A stretch of DNA of 8,584 nucleotides from an uncultured Clostridium sp. (GTDB lineage Bacteria > Bacillota > Clostridia > Lachnospirales > Lachnospiraceae): contig CATWBR010000178.1 of NCBI GenBank assembly GCA_958349075.1, positions 1 to 8,584 on the forward strand, given 5' to 3'. Position 1 is the first letter of the stretch; every line of letters begins with the position of its first letter. A program made the translations under genes and the position numbers. Of the stretch, positions 1 through 7,175 are shown piece by piece. The notes under the pieces were generated by a model, which was not told the DNA's origin, did no database searches, and saw nothing but the letters and a program-made list of their open reading frames with translations.

Positions 1-830
1 ATGCGGTCGTAGCAATTGGACTGAGCCTGGCATTCGGCGTGATGAGGATCGTAAACTGGGCGCATGGAGAGCTTTTAATGCTCAGCATCTACTTTTCTTA
101 TTTTATATTTTCATGGTCCGGCATGGATCCTTATCTGATTATGTTCCTGAATGCGGTTGTGATGGCCGCTGTGGGATACATCCTGCAGCGCTTTATTATC
201 TCCAATATGCTGGCAAGGGAGAAGGAGGTGGAGCCTGTCAGTGTACTTCTGTTTACCGCAGGGCTGGGAGTATTTCTATCGAATCTGGCTCTTGTGATTT
301 TTAAGGGGAACCCGAAGACTGCCACCACGGTTTACACGGGCCAATCCCTGCATTTGGGAGAACTCTATGTTTCGGTGCCAAAACTGATATCATTTGCTAT
401 AGCGATGGTGTGCACGCTGGCTTTATATTTTTTTCTTCAGAAGTCGGAGACCGGCCGGGCGATCCGCGCAGCATCGCAGAACAGGAATGTGGTCACGCTG
501 ATGGGGGTCAATATCAAACGGCTCTATAATATCGCGTTTTCCATCAGTGTAGGCATGGTTGGAATCGCGGGGGCATTATTGCTTCCCTACAGTTCTGTAC
601 AGCCCACCTCGGGCTCCACCTACAGCTTTAAATCCTTCGTTATTATTGTGCTGGGAGGACAAGGAAGCGTAGTCGGCGCGCTCTTAAGCGGCCTGTTGGT
701 AGGAATTATTGAAAAGACAGGGACCCTGTATTTCTCGGATACAACGGCGCAGATTGCGGTATTTGCGGTTTTTGTAGTTGTGCTGCTGTTCCGGCCAAAC
801 GGATTATTCGGGAAAAAGCAGAGTGTATAA
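1..830 (+). CDS. livH: LivH-type ABC importer inner-membrane permease, 5'-truncated by the window edge
   Basis: This is one of two membrane permeases of a branched-chain-amino-acid-type (HAAT) ABC importer. The frame is open from base 3 (A-V-V-A-I-G-L-S-L-A-F-G-V) straight into the LivH signature VMRIVNWAHGELLM. The GTG and ATG at 39-44 are therefore internal codons, and the true start lies upstream. About 275 residues are visible; LivH proteins are usually near 290, so roughly 15-25 N-terminal residues are missing. Several hydrophobic membrane segments are evident. The cytoplasmic EAA-type loop that contacts the ATPases is seen as TGRAIRAASQN then LMGVNIKRLYN (bases about 450-535). The C-terminus LFRPNGLFGKK is typical of the family. 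The TAA stop is at 828-830, and livM starts 33 nt later. The family call is very safe; the transported substrate cannot be read from the permease. Confidence 0.93.
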   Translation, partial: AVVAIGLSLAFGVMRIVNWAHGELLMLSIYFSYFIFSWSGMDPYLIMFLNAVVMAAVGYILQRFIISNMLAREKEVEPVSVLLFTAGLGVFLSNLALVIFKGNPKTATTVYTGQSLHLGELYVSVPKLISFAIAMVCTLALYFFLQKSETGRAIRAASQNRNVVTLMGVNIKRLYNIAFSISVGMVGIAGALLLPYSSVQPTSGSTYSFKSFVIIVLGGQGSVVGALLSGLLVGIIEKTGTLYFSDTTAQIAVFAVFVVVLLFRPNGLFGKKQSV

Positions 831-863
831 ACATCGATACCGGCAGAAGGCAGGTGAAGAATT

Positions 864-1847
864 ATGAACAAGAAAAATGCGGCTCTGACAGCCGTAGTGC
901 TGGCACTCTGTGTGCTGGTTCCCGTTTTTGTGGACCGTCCCCTGGTGCTCCAGTACATAATCAACATGATGATATTTGGATATCTGGCGCTCTCCTGGAA
1001 CATCATCGGCGGGTATGCGGGACAGCTTGCGCTTGGAAACGGTGTATATCTGGGAATCGGCGCCTATGTGGCGGCGGTACTCTATACCTACGAAGGGATC
1101 TCTCCGTGGATCGGAATGCTGGCCGCGGGAGTGATTGCTGCTCTGCTGGCCTTTGTCGTAGGCAGGATTACGTTTAAGCTGGAGGGATCTTATTTTGCCC
1201 TTGCGACGGTTGCCATGCTGCACATAATCAGAATTACCTTTATGTCCAATGAGTACATCCTGGGATACAGGACGAAAGGAGCGCTCAGTTTTAACATCAA
1301 GTGGAAAGGCGGGCTTGCCAATATGCAGTTTGACGGAAAGAGCGGGTATTACTGGCTGTTTTTGGGCCTGCTCGTGGCCGGCATCGCGGTTTCCGCATGG
1401 ATTAAAAGCAGCAAAATGGGGTATTACCTTCAGGCTATCTGTACTAACCCGGAGGCGTCCAGCTCCCTTGGAATCAACGTTATGGGAATGAAGCAGGCAG
1501 CCAACTGTATTTCGGCTTTTATGACGGCGGTTGGAGGCTCTATGTACGCTTTCTACTTAAGCGTCATCGATCCGTCCAGCATGCTCGGATATGATATGTC
1601 GATTAAAATATTGCTTTTTGCCATAATTGGTGGCCGGGAAACACTGCTTGGACCCGTTTTCGCAGCATTTATCATGGCGCCGTTGGGAAATATCCTGCGC
1701 GGTATTGTGGGAGCGTCGGTGGCCGGACTGGCGGAAGTGATTTACGGTCTTGTGCTGATGGCGGCAATCTATTTCATGCCCCGTGGAGCCTGGCCTTCCA
1801 TTATGAAGATTTATCAAAATAAAACCGGCGGGGGGAGCAGAAAATGA
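864..1847 (+). CDS. livM: LivM-type ABC importer inner-membrane permease
   Basis: Second permease of the HAAT importer, 327 residues, a normal length for LivM. Hydrophobic segments at about 6-23 and 27-48 open the protein. They are followed by the family block N46-IIGGYAGQ-LALGN-GVYLGIGAY (46-68). Position 59 is Asn, where many relatives have His (SLGH-AF). The EAA-type loop that docks on the ATPases is seen as MGYYLQAICTNPEASSSLGIN (bases about 1415-1480). A conserved IIGGRETLLGPVFAA segment follows, and the C-terminus FMPRGAW is typical. The start ATG at 864 has AGGTGA at 852-857, six bases upstream. The TGA stop overlaps the livG start as ATGA (1844-1847), which implies translational coupling. 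The family call is firm; the substrate is unknown. Confidence 0.94.
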   Translation: MNKKNAALTAVVLALCVLVPVFVDRPLVLQYIINMMIFGYLALSWNIIGGYAGQLALGNGVYLGIGAYVAAVLYTYEGISPWIGMLAAGVIAALLAFVVGRITFKLEGSYFALATVAMLHIIRITFMSNEYILGYRTKGALSFNIKWKGGLANMQFDGKSGYYWLFLGLLVAGIAVSAWIKSSKMGYYLQAICTNPEASSSLGINVMGMKQAANCISAFMTAVGGSMYAFYLSVIDPSSMLGYDMSIKILLFAIIGGRETLLGPVFAAFIMAPLGNILRGIVGASVAGLAEVIYGLVLMAAIYFMPRGAWPSIMKIYQNKTGGGSRK

Positions 1848-2590
1848 CAACAGAAAAGAGTGCTCTTCTTAAAGTGGAAGAGGTAACAAAGAAATTCGGC
1901 GGTCTTACTGCGGTGAACCGGGTATCCCTGCAGGTGAACCAGGGAGAGGCGGTGGGACTCATTGGGGCGAACGGCGCCGGGAAGACGACATTGTTTAATC
2001 TGATTGCGGGAGCTTACCATGTGACGTCCGGAAAGATTTTATTCGAGGGACGGGAAGTCCAGAATATGCCGTCCCACAAACTGGCCAGAACCGGAATTGC
2101 GAGAACCTACCAGATTGTAAAACCGTTCAGCAACCTGACCATGCTGGAAAATACGATGGTTGGTGCCCTGCAGAAGCACTCCGGAGTAGAGGAGGCAAGG
2201 CGGAAGGCGGAGGAGATTCTCGAACTGGTGGAGATGGGGGATCGCAAAAATGTGAGGGGAGAAAATTTAAACCTGCCGGAACTAAAGCGGATGGAAGTGG
2301 CAAGGGCGCTGGCGACGGAACCGAAGATTCTCCTGCTGGATGAGGTGATGGCCGGTTTAAATCCGGCGGACAGCCAGAGGGTTATTAATCTGGTGCAGAA
2401 AATCAACAGAGAATCCGGGCTTACGATTGTCATCATTGAGCATGTAATGAAGGCGGTAATGACGCTGTCCGACAGGGTCTATGTGCTGAACCAGGGCTGC
2501 CTGATTGCGGAGGGCACCCCCGAGGAAGTAACGGCTCATCCGGAGGTAATCAAGTCCTATTTAGGAGAAAAGCGATATGCTAAAAATTGA
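1844..2590 (+). CDS. livG: LivG-type ABC importer ATP-binding subunit with a degenerate signature motif
   Basis: One of two cytoplasmic ATPases that power the importer, 248 residues, normal length. Visible motifs: Walker A GANGAGKT at 41-48; Q-loop glutamine Q90 in RTYQIVKPF; Walker B ILLLDE at 162-167 with catalytic E167, followed by VMAGLNP, typical of LivG; switch histidine H200 in IVIIEHVMKAV. The signature loop, normally LSxGQ-like, reads NLNLPELKRMEVARAL (141-156), so the Ser-Gly-Gly core is absent. I recall that some LivG-like clades carry similar L-x-L-x-x-x-K-R-x-E variants, so this may be clade-typical rather than a defect. The start is the ATG in the ATGA overlap with livM, with GGGGGGAG at 1830-1837 as ribosome binding site. 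The gene ends 14 nt inside livF. Confidence 0.94.
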   Translation: MTTEKSALLKVEEVTKKFGGLTAVNRVSLQVNQGEAVGLIGANGAGKTTLFNLIAGAYHVTSGKILFEGREVQNMPSHKLARTGIARTYQIVKPFSNLTMLENTMVGALQKHSGVEEARRKAEEILELVEMGDRKNVRGENLNLPELKRMEVARALATEPKILLLDEVMAGLNPADSQRVINLVQKINRESGLTIVIIEHVMKAVMTLSDRVYVLNQGCLIAEGTPEEVTAHPEVIKSYLGEKRYAKN

Positions 2591-3281
2591 CGGTATTTAT
2601 GTTAATTATGGAAATTTTGAGGCGCTGCACGGGATATCCCTAAAGGTGGAGAAAGGAAAAATTGTCGCTCTGGTAGGCGGGAACGGAGCAGGGAAGACGA
2701 CGACTATCAATTCCATCTCGGGCCTTACCATGCTGAGGGGAGGAGATATCCTGTTTGATGGAAAAAGCATCAAGGATGCCCCGGCCCATGACCGGGTCAA
2801 AATGGGTATTATCCAAGTGCCGGAAGGACGAAAACTGTTTCCCTATATGAGCGTGTATGAAAATCTGATGATGGGCTCCTACCTGCCGCAGAACCGGGCC
2901 GGAAGGAAAGAAAATCTGGAGATGTGCTTTGACATTTTCCCAAAGATGGCGGAGCGTAAAAATCAACTGGCGGGAACCATGTCGGGCGGTGAGCAGCAGA
3001 TGTGTGCAATCTGCCGGGCGCTGATGTCAAAACCCAGGCTGTTGATGCTGGACGAGCCGTCCCTGGGGCTGGCACCCGTCATCGTGGATACCGTGCTGGA
3101 CAGTATCGTCCGGATTAATAAGGCGGGAGTGACGGTACTTCTAGTGGAGCAGAATGTCCTTGCAACATTGGATATAGCCGATTATGCCTATGCGATTGAA
3201 ACTGGGCAGAATGCCCTGGAGGGAACAGGAAAGGAACTGCTGGAAGATGAAAAGATCCGGAGTACATATCTGGGGATCTGA
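2577..3281 (+). CDS. livF: LivF-type ABC importer ATP-binding subunit
   Basis: Second ATPase of the importer, 234 residues, normal length for LivF. Visible motifs: Walker A GGNGAGKT at 34-41; Q-loop Q80 within IIQVPEGRKLFPYMSVYENL, a hallmark of LivF; a full canonical signature MSGGEQQM at 135-142; Walker B LLMLDEP at 155-161 followed by SLGLAP; and VLLVEQN at 187-193, where the switch position is Gln, as is usual in LivF proteins. It pairs with LivG, whose signature is degenerate, so the heterodimer is asymmetric in sequence. The start overlaps the end of livG by 14 nt, and AGGAGA at 2563-2568 inside livG supplies the ribosome binding site. The stop TGA at 3279-3281 is followed after 22 nt by the C69 gene. 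Confidence 0.95.
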   Translation: MLKIDGIYVNYGNFEALHGISLKVEKGKIVALVGGNGAGKTTTINSISGLTMLRGGDILFDGKSIKDAPAHDRVKMGIIQVPEGRKLFPYMSVYENLMMGSYLPQNRAGRKENLEMCFDIFPKMAERKNQLAGTMSGGEQQMCAICRALMSKPRLLMLDEPSLGLAPVIVDTVLDSIVRINKAGVTVLLVEQNVLATLDIADYAYAIETGQNALEGTGKELLEDEKIRSTYLGI

Positions 3282-3287
3282 TAATAC

Positions 3288-3297
3288 AAGGGAGGTG
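3288..3297 (+). promoter_or_regulatory. Ribosome binding site fixing the C69 hydrolase start
   Basis: AAGGGAGGTG sits six bases before the ATG at 3304. It fixes the start so that the second residue is Cys, the expected N-terminal nucleophile once the initiator Met is removed. Confidence 0.75.
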
Positions 3298-3303
3298 TTA
3301 TAG

Positions 3304-4629
3304 ATGTGTGATACGATTGGTGTGAGCGGCAGCTTGTGCAGAGGAGGAAATCCCATCTTTGGAAAGGCGAGTGACCGGGCGGTAAACGAACCGCAGCCGT
3401 TCATCTTTGTGCCGGCTGCCGATCATGGGACCGGGGAAACGGTGAAATGCACCTATATTGAGGTGGAGCAGGTAAGCCATACAAACGCGATGATTCTGGC
3501 AAAGCCGTCGTGGATCTGGGGAGCCGAGATTGGAGTAAACGAGCATGGCGTCTGCATGGGAAACGAGTCCGTATTTTCCAAAGAAATGAATGTCAAAGAA
3601 AAAGCACTGCTGGGAATGGACATTGTCCGCCTGACACTGGAGAGGGCGCGTACGGCGGAGGCTGCGGTCCGTATATTAGGCGCTCTCATGCAGCGGTACG
3701 GCCAGGGAGGCAACGCCAGCTTTGACACAGTGTTCCACTATGACAATGCCTATCTGATTATGGATGAAAAGGAAACATGGCATGTGGAGACAGCGGGAAA
3801 ACATTACTGGGCGGCAAAACGCGTTTCCGGAGCATACAGTATATCCAACTACCTGTCTATCTGCACTCCGGATCTGTTTCATGCCGGGCTGCTCGAAAAT
3901 GCTGTGGAGAAGGGCTATCCGATTGACGAACCGTTTGATTTTGCAAAGGCGTATGTGGACTGGTCCAGCCCGATTAACCGAAGCGGGATGCTCCGCAGGT
4001 GCTGCAGCTTCCAGATGGCAAACAAACATGGAAACCATTTTCAGGTGGAGCACATGATGGAAACGCTGCGGGCGCATTATTCCGAGGATGCCTGGACCGA
4101 CGGAGATGGCTGCGTCTGCATGCATGCGAAAAATCCGGTTCACCCGGAAGATGTGACGTGCCAGACATGCTGCGCCATGATTGCGGAATGCCGCGGGCGC
4201 AATACCGTCATGTGGGGGACGGGAATGGGGGTGACCTGTATTGCCCCGTTCCAGCCGTTCTGGTTCGATGCATTCAGTAAAAAACAGGTATTCCCCTATG
4301 AGGATATGGAGAAGGGCATAGACGAATGGATCCGGAGGGAAGGCATAAACAGGGCGATCCTGGACGGAAGGATTCCGGTTGAGGAGTACCGGGAAGAGAT
4401 GGATAGGATGGAAAAGAAGTGGCTTGCCCGTGTAAGCGGCGTAAAGGCGGACCAGGCATCCAGACAGGCTCTTTGTGACGAAATAGCGGATGAGGCGGAA
4501 GCATTTATCGGAAGATGGCTTGAGCGGGCCGAAAAAACTGCTCCGGACCATATGGGGACGGAGGAATTCCAGGAGTACTGGAAAAAGAAGAATGCCGGGT
4601 TAGGGCAGGATAGACGTATCTCCATGTAG
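3304..4629 (+). CDS. Secernin-like Ntn-hydrolase, peptidase family C69 (dipeptidase/amidohydrolase)
   Basis: Predicted cytoplasmic amide-bond hydrolase of the N-terminal-nucleophile superfamily, 441 residues, within the usual size for C69/secernin proteins. It opens M-C-D-T; Met removal would expose Cys2 as nucleophile. Matching family blocks: IFGKASDRAVNEPQ (18-31) with Asp24-Arg25; WGAEIGVNEHGVCMGNESVF (72-91); LLGMDIVRLTLER (102-114) and YGQGGN (132-137); AYLIMDEKETWHVETAGKHY (149-168), WAAKRV (169-174) and SISNYLSI (179-186). A Cys-rich stretch TCQTCCAMIAE precedes an MWGTGMG segment further on. No signal peptide or membrane segment is seen, so it should act inside the cell. It lies between the transporter ATPases and the receptor gene, which suggests that it processes the imported compound. 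C69 members include dipeptidases, and the wider superfamily includes penicillin and bile-salt acylases; the substrate here is unknown. The family call is good, the exact reaction is not. Confidence 0.85.
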   Translation: MCDTIGVSGSLCRGGNPIFGKASDRAVNEPQPFIFVPAADHGTGETVKCTYIEVEQVSHTNAMILAKPSWIWGAEIGVNEHGVCMGNESVFSKEMNVKEKALLGMDIVRLTLERARTAEAAVRILGALMQRYGQGGNASFDTVFHYDNAYLIMDEKETWHVETAGKHYWAAKRVSGAYSISNYLSICTPDLFHAGLLENAVEKGYPIDEPFDFAKAYVDWSSPINRSGMLRRCCSFQMANKHGNHFQVEHMMETLRAHYSEDAWTDGDGCVCMHAKNPVHPEDVTCQTCCAMIAECRGRNTVMWGTGMGVTCIAPFQPFWFDAFSKKQVFPYEDMEKGIDEWIRREGINRAILDGRIPVEEYREEMDRMEKKWLARVSGVKADQASRQALCDEIADEAEAFIGRWLERAEKTAPDHMGTEEFQEYWKKKNAGLGQDRRISM

Positions 4630-4658
4630 AAAAACAAAATATAAAAGGAGGAAGACAA

Positions 4659-5999
4659 ATGAAAAAAGTATTGGCAGTTGTATTGACTGCGGCAATGGTA
4701 TTGGGACTCGCCGCCTGTGGCAAATCCGGAGGCACTGATACGGGGAGCAGTGAGGAGAAGAGCGGCACCGTGACGGAAGCGTCCAAGGAAAAAGAGGACA
4801 GCACCGGTGAAACGGAAGCGGACTCCCAGGATACGATAAAAATCGGTGTCATCCTGTCATTTACCGGTTCCGCGGCCTACGAGAGCGAAATGTTAAAGCA
4901 AGGCTACGATTTTGCGGCAGAATACTGGAATAACAACGGCGGTGTGAAAGCTTTGGGTGGGAAAAAACTGGAAATGATCTATGCCGACCACGCAGATGAT
5001 GTGGAGACCGGCGTGACTGAGCTTGAGCGACTTCTGGACGAAGGCTGCGCCATCATTTCCGGCGACTATTCCAGCGGTTCCGTTACCCTGGCCATGCAGC
5101 CAATCTGCGAGCGCAGGAAAGTGCCGTTCGTGGTGAGCCAGCAGTCGGCGCTGGAGGTTTATACGGAGGGAAATGAGTGGGTTTTCAATCCGACAAATGA
5201 CGCATCGACCAATGCACAGGGCCTGGTTGGCGTTATCAAGATGATTGCCGAGATGTATGGGGATGAAGTCCACGGAGTGGGATTTATAGCTGAGAATTCC
5301 GAGTGGGGGCAGTCTCAGATGGCAAGTTTTGTCAAATATTTTGAGGAGGCCGGGATCCAGGTGGCATACCAGGAATTTTATGAGCTGGGCACAACGGATT
5401 TCACGACACAGGTAACCAAAATGAAGGCGGCTGACGTACAGTACCTGATTCCGGTTGTTTCTGGGCTGGAGGAGGGTGTGTCACTGTACCGCACCGTAAA
5501 GGAATATGAACTGGATGCAGGCTTCTTCTGCTGTGGCGGCGTCATCGTAACCGATGAATTTAAGGAGGCCGTGGGTGAGAGCGCGAACGGCATCTTCTCC
5601 ACTGACACATGGAATCCTGGATTCCTGGAGAAAAAGGGGGAGGAATCCCTTGCAGTCCATCAGTTATATGTGGATGAGCACGGTTATAACATGAATGAGA
5701 ACGCAGGATGTGCCTGGAACTCTGTAGCGGTCATGATGGCCGCCCTGGAAGCAGCCGGAAGCACTGATGGATCTGAAATTCAGACAGCCCTCAAGGCAAT
5801 GGATCTGAAACCGGATTCTCCTTATATGATTATGACACAGTTCGACGGAATGAAATTCGGATATCCGGACAACAACGGAAACTATGGACATAATATTTAC
5901 GGCCTGTCTACAGTTTCACAGTTAATTGACGGTACATGGCGGATGGTATGGCCGAATGAAATGCTTAAGAATAATCCGATTATCTGGCCGGTAGAGTAA
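4659..5999 (+). CDS. Liv-type substrate-binding lipoprotein (Peripla_BP_6-like receptor of the importer)
   Basis: Extracytoplasmic receptor that should deliver the substrate to the LivHMGF complex. It has 446 residues. The N-terminus is a lipoprotein signal: MKK, a hydrophobic core, then lipobox LAAC with the lipidated Cys at 20. A Ser/Thr/Glu/Lys-rich tether follows (about 21-57). The two-lobed binding fold begins at IKIGVILSFTGSAAYE (60-75), the classic first strand of the family. Further family features are GYDFAAEYWNNNGGV (82-96), the loop SGDYSSGSV (134-142) where LivJ/LivK-type receptors contact the ligand carboxylate, and PTNDASTNAQG. The start ATG has AAGGAGG at 4645-4651, seven bases upstream. 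The gene is placed after the transporter genes and the hydrolase, whereas livJ/livK often comes first. The amino-acid symbol livK is withheld because the ligand is not evident and the downstream enzymes argue for something other than leucine. Confidence 0.92.
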   Translation: MKKVLAVVLTAAMVLGLAACGKSGGTDTGSSEEKSGTVTEASKEKEDSTGETEADSQDTIKIGVILSFTGSAAYESEMLKQGYDFAAEYWNNNGGVKALGGKKLEMIYADHADDVETGVTELERLLDEGCAIISGDYSSGSVTLAMQPICERRKVPFVVSQQSALEVYTEGNEWVFNPTNDASTNAQGLVGVIKMIAEMYGDEVHGVGFIAENSEWGQSQMASFVKYFEEAGIQVAYQEFYELGTTDFTTQVTKMKAADVQYLIPVVSGLEEGVSLYRTVKEYELDAGFFCCGGVIVTDEFKEAVGESANGIFSTDTWNPGFLEKKGEESLAVHQLYVDEHGYNMNENAGCAWNSVAVMMAALEAAGSTDGSEIQTALKAMDLKPDSPYMIMTQFDGMKFGYPDNNGNYGHNIYGLSTVSQLIDGTWRMVWPNEMLKNNPIIWPVE

Positions 6000-6003
6000 A
6001 GAA

Positions 6004-6010
6004 AAGGAGA
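6004..6010 (+). promoter_or_regulatory. Ribosome binding site supporting a GTG start for glycerate kinase
   Basis: AAGGAGA lies nine bases before the GTG at 6020. The next in-frame ATG (M37, base 6128) is inside the conserved N-terminal domain, beyond the DSFKG motif, so GTG is the real start. Confidence 0.75.
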
Positions 6011-6019
6011 AATCCAGAC

Positions 6020-7162
6020 GTGAAACTGTTATTTGCATCGGACTCTTTTAAAGGAACACTTTCCAGTGAAAAGACAATCCGCCTGCTGACGAAAGCGGCG
6101 AAAGAAGTGTTTGGAGAATGTGAATGCATGGGGCTTCCTATCGCAGACGGAGGCGAAGGAACGACGGATGCCGTGATCCATGTCCTGAAGGGTGAGAAGA
6201 TACATCTTACGGTGCACGGCCCTCTGATGGAGCCGGTAAGGGCCTGTTACGGCAGGCTGGATGAAGAAAGGGCAGTCATTGAGATGGCTGCCGCATCCGG
6301 CTTGCCCCTGGTTCCGGAGGCTCTGAGAGATCCGAGAAATACGACTACCTTCGGAACGGGGGAACTTCTGAAGGATGCGGTTGAGCGTGGCTTCACGGAT
6401 ATTTCAATTGCGATTGGGGGTTCCGCGACCAACGACGGCGGGATGGGGTGTATGCGGGCTTTGGGCGCCCGGTTTCTGGATAGGGACGGGAATGAGCTGG
6501 AGGGACGGGGCTCTGATTTAATTCGTGTAGCCCATATCGACTGCTCGGGAATGTCTCCGGGAATTTGTGGTATAAAGTTTACAGTCATGTGCGATGTAAA
6601 TAACATTCTCTGCGGAAAGGACGGAGCTACCTATACATTTGGAAAACAGAAGGGGGGAACACCCGGCGTTCTAGATGAACTGGAGCAGGGAATGCAGAAT
6701 TACCGTGATGTGCTCATCCGTGAATTCCATGTCAATCCGGATGAAATTCCGGGAGCGGGAGCCGCGGGCGGACTGGGAGCCGCACTCATGGTATTTCTTG
6801 GGGGCACCCTGAAATCTGGGATTGAGACCGTGTTGGATCTGATTAGGTTTGATGAATGGCTGGCCGGCGTATCGCTTGTGGTAACTGGAGAAGGCAGGGC
6901 GGACTGGCAGTCATGTTTTGGAAAAGTGATGCAGGGCATAGGGGGCCGGTGCCGGAAACACGGCATTCCGGCGGTGGCCCTTGTAGGCGGTATGGGAGAC
7001 GGGGCAGAACAGATTTATGGCTGCGGAATCTCCTCTATGATGACAACCGTAAATGCTGCGATGGATCTGGAAGAGGCATTAAGAAGGGCGGAAGAATTGT
7101 ATTATTCCGGAGCCGTCAGAATGTTCCGGATTTTAAAGGTAGGGATGGCTATGAACGGCTGA
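6020..7162 (+). CDS. Glycerate kinase, type 1 (GarK/GlxK family)
   Basis: Phosphorylates D-glycerate with ATP, giving 2-phosphoglycerate in the GarK/GlxK group, which feeds enolase. It has 380 residues, the usual length for this family (Gly_kinase, PF02595). Motifs in order: ASDSFKGTLSS (6-16); PIADGGEGTT (40-49); EMAAASGL (88-95); NTTTFGTGELL (107-117); AIGGSATNDGGMG (131-143); CDVNN with CGKDGATYTFGKQKG (191-212); PGAGAAGGLGAAL (244-256); VVTGEGRADWQS (287-298). The last motif has Trp296, where many relatives have Gly (TGEGR-D-Q). The start is GTG, 20 nt after the receptor gene. None of the galactarate/glucarate genes that often accompany garK is present. Its neighbour is a LarA-type racemase, which suggests that glycerate itself or a precursor is the imported carbon source. 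The family call is very secure; 2- versus 3-phosphorylation is taken from the family. Confidence 0.94.
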   Translation: MKLLFASDSFKGTLSSEKTIRLLTKAAKEVFGECECMGLPIADGGEGTTDAVIHVLKGEKIHLTVHGPLMEPVRACYGRLDEERAVIEMAAASGLPLVPEALRDPRNTTTFGTGELLKDAVERGFTDISIAIGGSATNDGGMGCMRALGARFLDRDGNELEGRGSDLIRVAHIDCSGMSPGICGIKFTVMCDVNNILCGKDGATYTFGKQKGGTPGVLDELEQGMQNYRDVLIREFHVNPDEIPGAGAAGGLGAALMVFLGGTLKSGIETVLDLIRFDEWLAGVSLVVTGEGRADWQSCFGKVMQGIGGRCRKHGIPAVALVGGMGDGAEQIYGCGISSMMTTVNAAMDLEEALRRAEELYYSGAVRMFRILKVGMAMNG

Positions 7163-7175
7163 GAAGGGAGTAAAT

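Noticed and set aside
39..44. GTG/ATG as the start of the first gene
   Set aside because: The same frame is open to the window edge and encodes AVVAIGLSLAFG, which is conserved LivH sequence leading into VMRIVNWAHGE. These codons are internal.
620..1223. Overlapping antisense frames opposite livH and livM
   Set aside because: They cross the boundary of two well-supported sense genes and have no family resemblance; they are shadows of coding sequence.
3144..3164. LivF Gln in place of the switch His (VLLVEQN) as a defect
   Set aside because: VEQN is the usual form in LivF proteins, so it is not an anomaly.
3676..4551. A long antisense open frame (about 291 codons) opposite the C69 gene
   Set aside because: It shows no recognisable domain, no clear ribosome binding site and a composition expected from the reverse of a coding strand. 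The sense frame has clear family motifs throughout.
4630..4658. Internal promoter before the receptor gene (TATAAA at 4640-4645)
   Set aside because: No -35-like hexamer is found at suitable spacing upstream, and the A-rich text is simply a good leader for the AAGGAGG site.
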